64,000 nucleotides of DNA from Planomonospora sp. ID82291. Lineage in GTDB: Bacteria; Actinomycetota; Actinomycetes; Streptosporangiales; Streptosporangiaceae. Location: NCBI RefSeq assembly GCF_015711645.1, contig NZ_JABTEX010000001.1:1922001-1986000 (forward strand). The letters run 5' to 3'. The notes beneath the pieces are model-generated. The model ran no database searches and was not told where the DNA came from. It saw only the letters and a list, made by a program, of their open reading frames with translations. Both the position numbers and the translations under genes were made by a program. Shown in pieces: positions 8,142 through 16,689 of the stretch; positions within the stretch are counted from its first letter, which is position 1; every line of letters starts with the position of its first letter.

Positions 8142-9572
8142 GTGAACGCTACGGCATGGGACTGCCGCTTGTCTGTCCAGGGGGACGGCAAAGGGCTCAT
8201 CGGACACGCCGGAGCCGTACTCCTGCGCAAAAGCGCTGATCAGACGGGACTGACCGGCGCGCTCGGCGGAGCGTTCGCCCGACTGGGCACCTCGCCGGTG
8301 TGGGACCGGGGCGTACTGCTCATCCAGCTCGCGGTGGCGATCGCGCTAGGCGCCAGGAGCATGCGGCAGATCGCCCTGCTGTCCCATCACGAGCACCTGT
8401 TCGGCGCTCCGCCCTCGGACTCCACCATCCGGCGGGCGCTGGAACCGATCGGACGCGACGAGCGGCTGCAGCGCAGGATCGCCCGGGCCAGAGCGCGGGT
8501 GCGACGGCACGTATGGGACCTGATCGCCGCCACCGAGACGGGCTTTCCCTGGCCGCGCGTGGCCGGCAAGACGCTGACCGGGTGGACCGTGATCGACCTG
8601 GACGCCACGCTGATCACCGCCCACAGCGATAAGGAAGGCGCCTCGGCCACGTTCAAGAAGGGCTGGGGCTTCCACCCGCTGGCCGCCTGGTGCGCCAACA
8701 CCTGCGAGTGCCTGGCGATGCTGCTGCGGGAAGGGTCGGCCGGCTCCAACACCGCCACCGACCACGTGCGCGTCCTGACCGAGGCCATCGCTCAGATCCC
8801 CGAGACCTTCCGCGCGAAGATCTGGATCCGCCTCGACGCCGCGGGCGCCACCCACAACCTGGTCGACCACATGCAAGGGCTGACCACCACCCGGCGCACC
8901 GTCCGCTTCACCGTCGGCTGGAAGATCACCGGGACGGACGAGGCGGCCATCGCCAAGCTGCCCGCCACCGCCTGGCAGGCCGCCGTCCGCCAGGACGGCG
9001 AGGTCCACGCGCACGCCCAGGTCGCCGAACTGACGCATCTGGACGAACGCGCCGCACTGTGGGGCGTTCGGCTGCTGGTCCGCCGGGTGCGCCCCTCGGC
9101 CCGGGACGCAGGCCGGCTGACCGACCTGGAGAAGAAGACCGGCTGGAAATACGCGATCATCGCCACCAACCTCGGCCCGCGCGGTCTGCGCGGCATCGCC
9201 GGCAGCCACCAGCTCGCTTTCATCGACGCCGCCCACCGTGATCACGCCGAGGTCGAGGACCGGGTGCGCACCAACAAGGCGATGGGGCTGCGCAACCTGC
9301 CGTCCAAGACATGGAACGTCAACGTCGGATGGGTACTCGCGGCCAACCTGGCCGCCGATCTCGATGCCTGGACCCGGCTCCTGGGACTGCACGACGATGC
9401 GGGGCTTGCCCGAGCAGAGCCGCAGACCCTGCGCTACTGCCTGTGGCACCTGCCCGCCCGCCTCATCTCGCACGCCCGCCGACGAACCCTGAAGATCAGC
9501 GCCACCTGGCCCTGGAAGAACGCCTTCCTGACCTGCTGGCAGCGCCTGAGCACCTTGCCGGCGCCCACTTGA
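8142..9572 (+). CDS. IS1380-family transposase
   Basis: This 476-residue protein begins from a GTG. Its DDE context WTVIDLDATLITAHSDKEGA followed by GWGFHPLAAWCANT is typical of IS1380, as is the later segment LPSKTWNVNVGWVLAANLAA. Length is normal for the family and no frameshift is seen. I looked for inverted repeats around 8070-8130 and 9573-9780 and found no convincing pair, so the element boundaries are left undefined and one end may be lost. The 270 bases after it hold no gene I can support. Confidence 0.88.
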   Translation: MNATAWDCRLSVQGDGKGLIGHAGAVLLRKSADQTGLTGALGGAFARLGTSPVWDRGVLLIQLAVAIALGARSMRQIALLSHHEHLFGAPPSDSTIRRALEPIGRDERLQRRIARARARVRRHVWDLIAATETGFPWPRVAGKTLTGWTVIDLDATLITAHSDKEGASATFKKGWGFHPLAAWCANTCECLAMLLREGSAGSNTATDHVRVLTEAIAQIPETFRAKIWIRLDAAGATHNLVDHMQGLTTTRRTVRFTVGWKITGTDEAAIAKLPATAWQAAVRQDGEVHAHAQVAELTHLDERAALWGVRLLVRRVRPSARDAGRLTDLEKKTGWKYAIIATNLGPRGLRGIAGSHQLAFIDAAHRDHAEVEDRVRTNKAMGLRNLPSKTWNVNVGWVLAANLAADLDAWTRLLGLHDDAGLARAEPQTLRYCLWHLPARLISHARRRTLKISATWPWKNAFLTCWQRLSTLPAPT

Positions 9573-9842
9573 CCAGCATGAACGCATCCCATCGATCCCG
9601 AGAGGAGTAACCCCGGTCCCATCGCGGCCGTGGAACCGCCGTCCGCCCGAGCGTATCGGGCAGGCCGCTGTGCCACCCGCCCGCAGCGAACGGGACGATC
9701 AGGCGGAAACCTCCACCAGCCGAAACGATCAGGAGGGACGTCCACCCCGTGAGTCATCGAGATCGAGGGCGACTTTGGCTCTGTTCTGAATCGTTGCGAA
9801 CTCCGCCTTGAGGCTTCAAAAGTAGCCCCAAATGCTCTCCTG

Positions 9843-10169
9843 CTAATTATCTTTCCTTCGAAAGAGGCGCTGAAGGAGCCACGCCTGGAAGAGTCCTATC
9901 AATAGGAATGGAATCCAGATAATATATGGGGTTGCCCACAGGAGCTGTTCGGGCATGCTCTCGAGTGAGACGTTCTGGAACACTATCATCGGGATGATGC
10001 TCATCGGGAGGGTAATCAGCCAGAGCGGCCATATGGCGACACTGTCTTTTCCTGCGATCAGGGTTATAAGCGTAACTATCCCCACGATAACCACTAGAGT
10101 CGCGTAGATTGCGGCGGCCTTCTGGGTAGCAGTGAGCCGGTGGATTCGACTGTGCAGGCGATGGAGCAT
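9843..10169 (-). CDS. Small integral membrane protein, candidate immunity protein
   Basis: The ATG at 10169 is chosen because GGAGG lies 4-5 bases upstream; the frame also runs to 10226. The 108-residue product has about three hydrophobic segments (YATLVVIVGIVTLITLIA, WLITLPMSIIPMIVFQNV and a C-terminal IIWIPFLLIGLFQAWLL) and a basic tail. I do not recognise a named family. It lies directly downstream of, and in the same direction as, the RHS/phospholipase gene (100-base gap) and shares its low GC content. This is the usual position of the immunity gene for a polymorphic toxin. A membrane protein would suit a membrane-attacking toxin, but that role is inference. Confidence 0.6.
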   Translation of the reverse strand: MLHRLHSRIHRLTATQKAAAIYATLVVIVGIVTLITLIAGKDSVAIWPLWLITLPMSIIPMIVFQNVSLESMPEQLLWATPYIIWIPFLLIGLFQAWLLQRLFRRKDN

Positions 10170-10269
10170 GTTTCCTCCGCGAGGGCGGCGTTGCCGGAAC
10201 AAAGATCCGGCAACGCCGTATGGCAATGTGTGGGCTATCGGAACATTTGGCAGTCTGTGCTATGGGATA

Positions 10270-13200
10270 TTACATACCCCATCCACCAAGGTTGCGCACG
10301 CCCAGGTAGTAATCATAGGCGCGCCCTTTACACTTCTGCTTTTCCGTGTAGGCGTTGCAGACGTAATCTCGCAAGGTCGTATAGAAGACGTTGTCGACCT
10401 GACTTTTGTGGCTTTTTTTCCAAGAATCATCTGGGCTCTTGTAGATGATCCCGTAGCCGTAATCATGCATGTCGCAGGCGACGCGGAAGTCGAATCCTCT
10501 GGGCTGGTCCGCGATGCCCGTGCAGTGGTCGTGGGTCACGCCGACCACCGACTTACTTACCCCCTTGCCGCCCGGGGTCCTCCTCCATGTAGGCTTGTAT
10601 CCTTTGCCGCCGTATTCCATGGGTACAGGGCTGACCCAGCAGGTATTTTTCCCGTCGCCCCACAGGAACTGCGACATGTATTTGCAATTGCGATTGGTCG
10701 CCGACGTCGATGCAGAGCTGCTTGCCATAAAACTATCGGATGTCAGTCCGACTTTTTCCTGTCTCACCATGCGGCCGTCACTATCATAAGTGAAAGACCA
10801 GTCCGCCACATCGTCGATCAGCTGGGTGAGATATCCGCCATCGTCGTAGACATAGCTTGTCTGGGACGCGCTCTCTTCATCGGTAACGGTGCGGAGCTGA
10901 CCAGAGACATCGTAACGGTACTGATGGACGATCCGAGGATCGAGTCCTTCATCGGCAGTGTAAGTGATGTTTTTCAGACGACCAGAATGATCGCCGAAGG
11001 CTTCGTCTGTAGCTGTTGTTATGTTTGCGTACGTTAGGACGATCGAAGCACACCCTGGACCGGGGCAAATCGTCGGAGTTGATATGCCCTCCTTGGGGCC
11101 GGAGAGACCGACAACTCGGTCGTGCTGATCGTAGGAGACAACGATCATGCCGGCGTCTGCATCTCCGACAGCAGTGGCAAACCACCTGGCTCCATTGCCG
11201 AGATCCTGATAAACCCATTCGATCTCGATTCCTATCGCACGGTGCTCGATATAGCGCTCGGGGGTCTGCATCACCAGGGTGGAACCGTCGGCCGCGACGT
11301 AGGTCATACCCGCCGAGTCGTCCGCATCCAGCGTGTAAGTCGTTGTTTCACCGCTAGGTGCGGTGAGCCGGAAAAACGACGGCTCTCCTGTGGAGGATTC
11401 GAGGCGCGAATCGATCATTCCGCCCAGGATCTCAGCTTGCCACCCAGATCCGAAGATCTTCTGGTGTGGCGAATCCTTGGAGCTGGTGGAAACACTGTGA
11501 CTACGGGTGATCAATAGCCCGTCCTGCGAGAAGTCGGTAGAGGTAACGATGAACGCTCCACTTGCCGCGTCGATTCGCCCAGGCCCGTTGACGTCGAGCA
11601 GGATCGTGAGCGGCTCTTCCTGTGCATCGAAAGTGGCGCTGACGTCGTAAGTTCCCGGTTTGATGCCGTTCATGATCATGGCGGTCCCGCTCAGGGATTC
11701 TTCAGCGTTGCCACGCATCAGCGTGATCGGACCATCGGCAAAAGCGGAGGAGGTCACTGTTGCGGATGTGACATTGTCTGGCGCATTAGCAACAGTGACG
11801 ATGAGCTCCTCGCCTGGCTCACTGGCCAGCGCGCTTAAATCAAGCACCGGAGTTGGTTCAGTGCCGACCCCGAACGAGTAGACGGTCGTCTCGGAGGTCT
11901 GCAGGGCCACGTCCCGGCTCTTGGCGTAGAGGATGTGCTGACCGTCTTCGGGGTCGATGGTGATGGTGAGCGGGTCGCCGCCCTTGCCGTCGGGGTCGGC
12001 GGCTAGCGTGGTGGGGTTGTCGTCGTCCAGGGCCCAGTAGTAGCCCGAGCCGTCGGCGCTGGTGGTGTCCAGGGTGCAGGTCACCTCGCCGCCGGTGCTG
12101 GGAGTCCAGGCGTCGGCCGGGTAGTCCGGGCAGTCGATGGTGGGCGCGGCGGGCACTTCGGCATCGACGGTGTAGGACAGGTAGCCGGACCAGGGGCCGT
12201 AGTCGAGGCCGTCGAAGCCGCGGGCGCGCCAGCGCCATTTCTGGCCGTGGGCGAGCTTGCCGGCCGGGACCGTCACCGCGCCCTGGGTTCCGGCGACCAG
12301 GCCGGACACCGAACCGGTCCACAAGACGGTACCGGCGGTGTCGGAGACTTCGAAGTAGACGCGGCTGACGCCGCCGTCGGCGTCCTTGGCCGCCCCGTAC
12401 AGTCGCGGGGTGGCGGTGGAGTAGGCGACGCCGTCGGTGCCGGTGGAAACACCGACGGTCTTGGTGGTGGCGGTGGCGGGGTAGGAGTTGTAGGTGACCA
12501 CCAGCGCAGGCGGGTGCGCCGTGCCGCCGGCGCTGTAGTTGGCCGAGTGGAACCAGCGGGCCGAGCGGATGTCGGTCTCACTAGCACCCACCACGTGCAC
12601 CCCGTAGTTGGGCGAGCCGGCCGCCCAGGCCTGGGCGATCGTGGTGATGGGGAACTTCATCCAGGTGGAGTCGTAGGCGCTTTTGACGGTGACCGCGCCG
12701 GTGGCGTAGGCCCCCGGCTGCTGGCCCCAGTGGGTGGTGGCCGTGCTCCAGTTCGCCGACAGGCGGCGCGCGATGACGCCCGGTCCGTTCTGGTCGGTCG
12801 TCCAGAGGTTGGCGGTCCACAGCCGCATCTCGGCGGCGGTGACGTGCTTGCCGGCCAGGGAGGCGACGTTGAATTTGATCAGGGAGCGCTGCTTGGTGTC
12901 CCCGCCGTCGGAGGAGCCGACTTTGAGGTAGTCGCCGTTGGCCATGTCGGCGATGTGGCTGCGGACGAAGCCGTCGGTGGTGACGCCGAGGGTGGTGGTG
13001 GGGTCGACGACCACCGGGTACTGGGTGTCCGGGTCGGACAGGAAGGCCGGGTCGGGTTTGAGGACCAGCAGCTGCCGGCCGTTCTCGGTCGCCACGCGGG
13101 TGTCGATCTCTGAGGGGGCTGCGGCGTCGGCTGTCGTCTCAGCCGTGGCGTCGGGCTGTTCGGCGGCGGCCTCGTACATGACCGGCTGCGGCGCCGAGGC

Positions 13201-14001
13201 GACGGTCTTGCCGTCCTCGTCGGTCAGGGTGAGGCTGCCGGTCTTGGTCTCGGCCAGCTTCAGGCCGTCGGTGTCGACCTCCAGCTTGTACTCCACCGGC
13301 CCGGCCGGGCGCTCGCGCAGCACCACGTCGTGACGGAACCCGGTGGGCAGCGCGGTGACGACCAGGTCGGCGCCGGGCCCGGCCGCGTCGGTGTAGGTGG
13401 CTTTGTTGCCCTCGACCTTCGGGGTGGGCAGCGCCTTCGGCCAGGACAGGGCGAACGATGCGTCACCGGCGTGCTCGATCCGGGCCATCGGTGCCTCGTC
13501 GCCGCCGGCGGAGATCTCCACCTCGCCCTTGGCCATCTTCGGCACCAGCACCCCGTCGCGCTCGACCAGCGTGGTGTCGATGGCGTGCCAGTCGCCACCC
13601 TGCTGCACGCGCACCGGAGACGGGTTGGTCTCCATGGTGAAGCTGCCGTCGGGGTTGGCGTAGGTGAGGCTGGTCTCGGTGGTCTCACCGGCGATCAGCA
13701 CCCGGCTCTTCTGCCGGTAGGCCGCCAGCGCGGCGGTGTGCCGATCGGGCTGCTCGGTCACCGGCGGCGCGGTGACCGCCGCGGTGGCGGCCACCGCCTG
13801 AACGCGTGGCGCCGCGCCGGGCAGGGCCGCGACCTCGGCCAGGGAAGTGGAGGTGACGGCGACCAGGGCAAGGAGGCCGACCGCGACGGTTCGCGTCGCG
13901 GAGCGCCGCCACCGGGTGGAGCGCGGTAGAGCGGGAAGGGGTTGACCCACGACAGGCTCACAAACAGGTAGGAGGGGTAGACGTGGGGTAACCGTACGCA
14001 C
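10270..14001 (-). CDS. Secreted RHS/YD-type protein with C-terminal phospholipase A2 domain
   Basis: This 1243-residue protein has a basic N-terminus and a hydrophobic signal (TVAVGLLALVAVTSTSLA). A DNRLRE-like beta domain follows at about 325-505 (SLIKFNVASLAGKHVTAAEM), then a fibronectin-like region (about 510-620) and a few RHS/YD-like strands (about 880-1090; YRYDVSGQLRTVTDEES, YVYDDGGYLTQLIDD). The last ~100 residues resemble prokaryotic phospholipase A2: DHCTGIADQPRGFDFRVACD followed by MHDYGYG, containing the His-Asp catalytic pair and cysteines. The normal RHS cage and DPxG pre-toxin motif are not seen. Base composition changes abruptly near 11870, the 3' half being much more AT-rich, as in toxins that swap C-termini. 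The start is GTG; shorter starts are possible. Confidence 0.8.
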   Translation of the reverse strand: MRTVTPRLPLLPVCEPVVGQPLPALPRSTRWRRSATRTVAVGLLALVAVTSTSLAEVAALPGAAPRVQAVAATAAVTAPPVTEQPDRHTAALAAYRQKSRVLIAGETTETSLTYANPDGSFTMETNPSPVRVQQGGDWHAIDTTLVERDGVLVPKMAKGEVEISAGGDEAPMARIEHAGDASFALSWPKALPTPKVEGNKATYTDAAGPGADLVVTALPTGFRHDVVLRERPAGPVEYKLEVDTDGLKLAETKTGSLTLTDEDGKTVASAPQPVMYEAAAEQPDATAETTADAAAPSEIDTRVATENGRQLLVLKPDPAFLSDPDTQYPVVVDPTTTLGVTTDGFVRSHIADMANGDYLKVGSSDGGDTKQRSLIKFNVASLAGKHVTAAEMRLWTANLWTTDQNGPGVIARRLSANWSTATTHWGQQPGAYATGAVTVKSAYDSTWMKFPITTIAQAWAAGSPNYGVHVVGASETDIRSARWFHSANYSAGGTAHPPALVVTYNSYPATATTKTVGVSTGTDGVAYSTATPRLYGAAKDADGGVSRVYFEVSDTAGTVLWTGSVSGLVAGTQGAVTVPAGKLAHGQKWRWRARGFDGLDYGPWSGYLSYTVDAEVPAAPTIDCPDYPADAWTPSTGGEVTCTLDTTSADGSGYYWALDDDNPTTLAADPDGKGGDPLTITIDPEDGQHILYAKSRDVALQTSETTVYSFGVGTEPTPVLDLSALASEPGEELIVTVANAPDNVTSATVTSSAFADGPITLMRGNAEESLSGTAMIMNGIKPGTYDVSATFDAQEEPLTILLDVNGPGRIDAASGAFIVTSTDFSQDGLLITRSHSVSTSSKDSPHQKIFGSGWQAEILGGMIDSRLESSTGEPSFFRLTAPSGETTTYTLDADDSAGMTYVAADGSTLVMQTPERYIEHRAIGIEIEWVYQDLGNGARWFATAVGDADAGMIVVSYDQHDRVVGLSGPKEGISTPTICPGPGCASIVLTYANITTATDEAFGDHSGRLKNITYTADEGLDPRIVHQYRYDVSGQLRTVTDEESASQTSYVYDDGGYLTQLIDDVADWSFTYDSDGRMVRQEKVGLTSDSFMASSSASTSATNRNCKYMSQFLWGDGKNTCWVSPVPMEYGGKGYKPTWRRTPGGKGVSKSVVGVTHDHCTGIADQPRGFDFRVACDMHDYGYGIIYKSPDDSWKKSHKSQVDNVFYTTLRDYVCNAYTEKQKCKGRAYDYYLGVRNLGGWGM

Positions 14002-14778
14002 GGCCGCTCGATGCCTTATGTCGGCTTTACGCCTGTTGGCTGCGATCTACTTCCGCTTGGCCCGACGTCACGGGGCATGTTCATCGGCGTGGTGCGGTCC
14101 GGTTGCCGGCCGGGTGCGGTGCAGGCCCTCGGCGGGAGCGCGCTCGGTGTGTCATCGGCCGTATTCCCGCACCTCATCGCCGGTGACGTGCGTCACGGCC
14201 GGGCTGGAGTCCCCGTCTCAGCGGAGGTCGAAGAAACTTTGCCAGGCTTTACCTCATTTGCCGTTTGCGGTTACACCCATTCGCCGCTCTTTGTGTTCGT
14301 GTCATCACCATATGTATCGATCGAGGGATGGACGATCTCGCCCTCTCGTGGTCACCAATCGCGTGATCCGGGCCCCGGCGATCTCAGGGTCGAGCACGAG
14401 CCCCTTCAGCGGAGTGCGCTCACGGCACACGCACCACAGGCCGAAGGCCGCATCCGCGAGGCGGATCATCCGCCACGCCGCGCGGCGCCGCGGTCCCGCC
14501 GGGCAGAGCATCGCAGGCTTTCCCGTCGATGCTTTCCATACGCGTGGCTTCCTCGCAGATCCGGCTTTCATCCCTCACCGGATCACGTCGCCGAACACCA
14601 CGACCGGGTCCTCGTAACGTCAGTCGCAGACAAAGTGAGGGGCGGCTAATAATTAGCGCCTGCAAAAACCTCCTCCGAACGCGGAGCGGAAATCCGACAG
14701 CACGAAACACGCATGCTGGGAGGCGACACGCTGCCATGCATCCGTCCTGCGCCCGGGCAGCCAATGTAGTGTCGGCTC
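14002..14778. other. 777-base gap without a supported gene
   Basis: This stretch lies between the divergent RHS toxin and the coiled-coil/winged-helix gene. It should hold the toxin promoter. A minus-strand frame at 14305-14571 (containing AGARITRLVTTRGRDRP) has some protein-like character and could be a gene remnant, but it lacks recognisable homology. AT-rich patches lie near 14250-14330 and 14640-14665. I see no RNA gene. Confidence 0.35.
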
Positions 14779-15306
14779 ATGCGGGATCAGTACTGCGAGG
14801 AAGCCACTCCTGTCTTTTCTCATGTACTTCTTCATGCACACGACTGCCTGGAGAAGGCCCGGAACGAAGCAGCCGCACTCGAAGCCGAACTCGACCGTAT
14901 CCGCAGGGAGATCGCCGAGCTGGAGACCACCATGCACGTCCTGAAAAGCTGGGAGAACACGGCGACCTTCCATCCGCCCTCCCTGCAGGTCGCTCGCGCG
15001 GACACCGACACGGACACGGCCTCACCGAGGCGGAAGGCGACCGAGTCGCCGCTGCCGGCCCGGAGGGGAAGGCCCGCCAGCCCGCGGATGGCCAACGTCA
15101 TGAACCTGCTCGCCCAGGATCCTCACCGATGGTGGAAGAACCGCGAGATCGCCGATGCCATCGGCGAGGACCCCCGCCTGCTGAGAATGACGCTCAGCTA
15201 CATGGTGGACGACGGCCGCCTCGTCAAGAACGCGGACGCCCGCTATCGATACGGCTGTGAAACCCTGCCACAACCCGCGAGTCCGGAGACAGCGGCAGCC
15301 ATATAG
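14779..15306 (+). CDS. Coiled-coil protein with C-terminal winged-helix-like region
   Basis: I do not recognise this 175-residue protein by name. Residues about 18-58 form a charged heptad-rich coiled coil (LEAELDRIRREIAELETTMH). A basic Pro-rich linker follows, then residues about 98-158 (RMANVMNLLAQDPHRWWKNR, EIADAIGEDPRLLRMTLSYM, then VDDGRLVKN) read as a winged-helix DNA-binding fold of the kind seen in transcriptional regulators. It is probably a dimeric DNA-binding protein. A strong terminator hairpin lies 37 bases after the stop. Neighbouring mobile DNA suggests it is accessory. Confidence 0.6.
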   Translation: MRDQYCEEATPVFSHVLLHAHDCLEKARNEAAALEAELDRIRREIAELETTMHVLKSWENTATFHPPSLQVARADTDTDTASPRRKATESPLPARRGRPASPRMANVMNLLAQDPHRWWKNREIADAIGEDPRLLRMTLSYMVDDGRLVKNADARYRYGCETLPQPASPETAAAI

Positions 15307-15342
15307 CCGCTATTCGTCTCCCTGAACGGAGAATTCGAAGAA

Positions 15343-15374
15343 GGCCGCCGTCGAGTTGCACCTCGACGACGGCC
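15343..15374 (+). terminator. Hairpin after the coiled-coil gene
   Basis: Arms of about 13 bases (GGCCGCCGTCGAG and CTCGACGACGGCC, one mismatch) around a TTGCAC loop lie 37 bases after the stop at 15306. There is no clear T tract. It is a GC-rich intrinsic terminator as is common in actinomycetes. The following 400 bases to 15774 hold no gene I can support. Confidence 0.6.
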
Positions 15375-15774
15375 GAAACGACAATCCCACACACTCATCT
15401 GATGGTTCGTCGTGCCTGCGACCTTACCGCCGTTCGAGCGGTGAGGCCGGTATCCGGCGTGCTGTCATGACGGCGTGTCCCCCCGTAAAAGGGAGATACG
15501 CGCCAGGATGGCCATGAACGTCTTCTCCGCCGAGCGCGAGACGGAATTCCCACCGCGAACCCACCCGCGGCAGCCGCTCCCGGCTCATGACCGTCAGCAG
15601 CCACGGCCGGCACCCGGCCGTCGCAAAGGAACCGGGCCGGACGGTGCGCGGACCGTCACCGGGCAGGAGCTCCACTGCGACGGGTCCCCGATACCATCAC
15701 GGTCGGCCACTGACAGTGACGCCAGGGCGTGCTATAGCGGGAATAGGAGCCCTGCGGGCGTCTACCTGTGGCAG

Positions 15775-16689
15775 GTGAGCGTGGCACAGCGCATCGACAC
15801 CTACATCCCGGCAGGCTCGCCCCCGGGCTGGAGCCGCGTGGCCGGCCAGGTGCGCCGCACCGTCGCCACCGCTGAGCCGCTCACCCCGTATTCGGCCGCG
15901 GAGCTGCTCAGCGTGCTGACCCGGCTCGCGCTGTTCGCCGACGCCGAGGGCCTGCCCGCCCGGCCCGAGGTGTGGCTGTCGCGGGAGGTGATCGAGCGGT
16001 TCATCACGGCAGGCTGCCTGCATCTGGCCTCCGGTACCCGGGCCACCTACCGCAGCAGGCTGCTGCGGCTGCGCGAGGCCGTCCTCGGCGGCGAGTGCGC
16101 CACCGGCAGGCCGGTCAAGCTGTCGGCCTCGACCGCCTCGCGCCCGTATGCGCCCACCGAGCTGGCCGCGTTGTGGGCGTGGGCGGGCGGGCAGCCCACC
16201 GCGCAGCTGCGCCAGGGCTGTCAGGTGCTGCTGGCGCTGGGGCGGGGCTGCGGCCTGGACACCCCGGAGATCGTCCCGTTGCGGGCCCATGACGTCCGCC
16301 GCCCCGGCAGCGGCGCGGTCGTGGTCGCCGTGCGCGGTCGGCGCAGCCGCCTGGTGGTGTGCCGCCGCGCCTGGGAGCCCGTCCTGGCCGAGGCCGCCCG
16401 CCTGGACGGTCAGACCGCCTACCTGTTCCGGCCCGGCCACCACGCCCGAGGCAAGAACACCGTCACGGGCTTCCTGGCCCGCACCCACCCCGCCCCTGCC
16501 GCCCCGGCGCTGAAGATGAGCCGGTTGCGGGCCGGCTGGCTGGTGGAGCTGATGGAGACCGGCGTGCCGCTGCCGGTGATCGTCGCCGCCGCCGGACTCG
16601 ACTCCCTGCACGCCCTGTCGCGGCTGCTACCGTTCCTGCGCGGCACCGAAGCCACCCAGGCGGCCGAGCACCTGCGAGGCCGGCCGTGA
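15775..16689 (+). CDS. Degenerate tyrosine-recombinase-fold protein of a two-gene element
   Basis: Translation is taken from a GTG at 15775; another in-frame GTG is at 15781, and the frame extends upstream without protein character. The ~304-residue product has a SAM-like N-terminal domain (residues about 30-125) and a C-terminal region with the spacing of a tyrosine recombinase. The usual Arg I motif reads GCGLDTPEIVPLRAHDV (Asp where the Arg should be). The HxLR box reads MSRLRAGWLVELME, the GH box has become AGLDSLHALS, and no catalytic Tyr is evident. It is therefore probably a DNA-binding partner, not an active recombinase. Its stop overlaps the transposase start by GTGA. Confidence 0.65.
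   Translation: MSVAQRIDTYIPAGSPPGWSRVAGQVRRTVATAEPLTPYSAAELLSVLTRLALFADAEGLPARPEVWLSREVIERFITAGCLHLASGTRATYRSRLLRLREAVLGGECATGRPVKLSASTASRPYAPTELAALWAWAGGQPTAQLRQGCQVLLALGRGCGLDTPEIVPLRAHDVRRPGSGAVVVAVRGRRSRLVVCRRAWEPVLAEAARLDGQTAYLFRPGHHARGKNTVTGFLARTHPAPAAPALKMSRLRAGWLVELMETGVPLPVIVAAAGLDSLHALSRLLPFLRGTEATQAAEHLRGRP

Noticed and set aside
8060-9780. Terminal inverted repeats for the IS1380 element
   Set aside because: I compared the sequence on both sides of the transposase and found no convincing pair, so no element boundaries were reported.
14305-14571. Possible 88-codon minus-strand gene in the gap after the toxin
   Set aside because: Some protein-like segments, but no recognisable family, weak start context and no partner gene; left as part of the gap.
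15475-15774. N-terminal extension of the recombinase-like protein
   Set aside because: The frame is open but the translation is Pro/Arg-rich and unlike any recombinase; GTG at 15775 or 15781 fits the domain start better.
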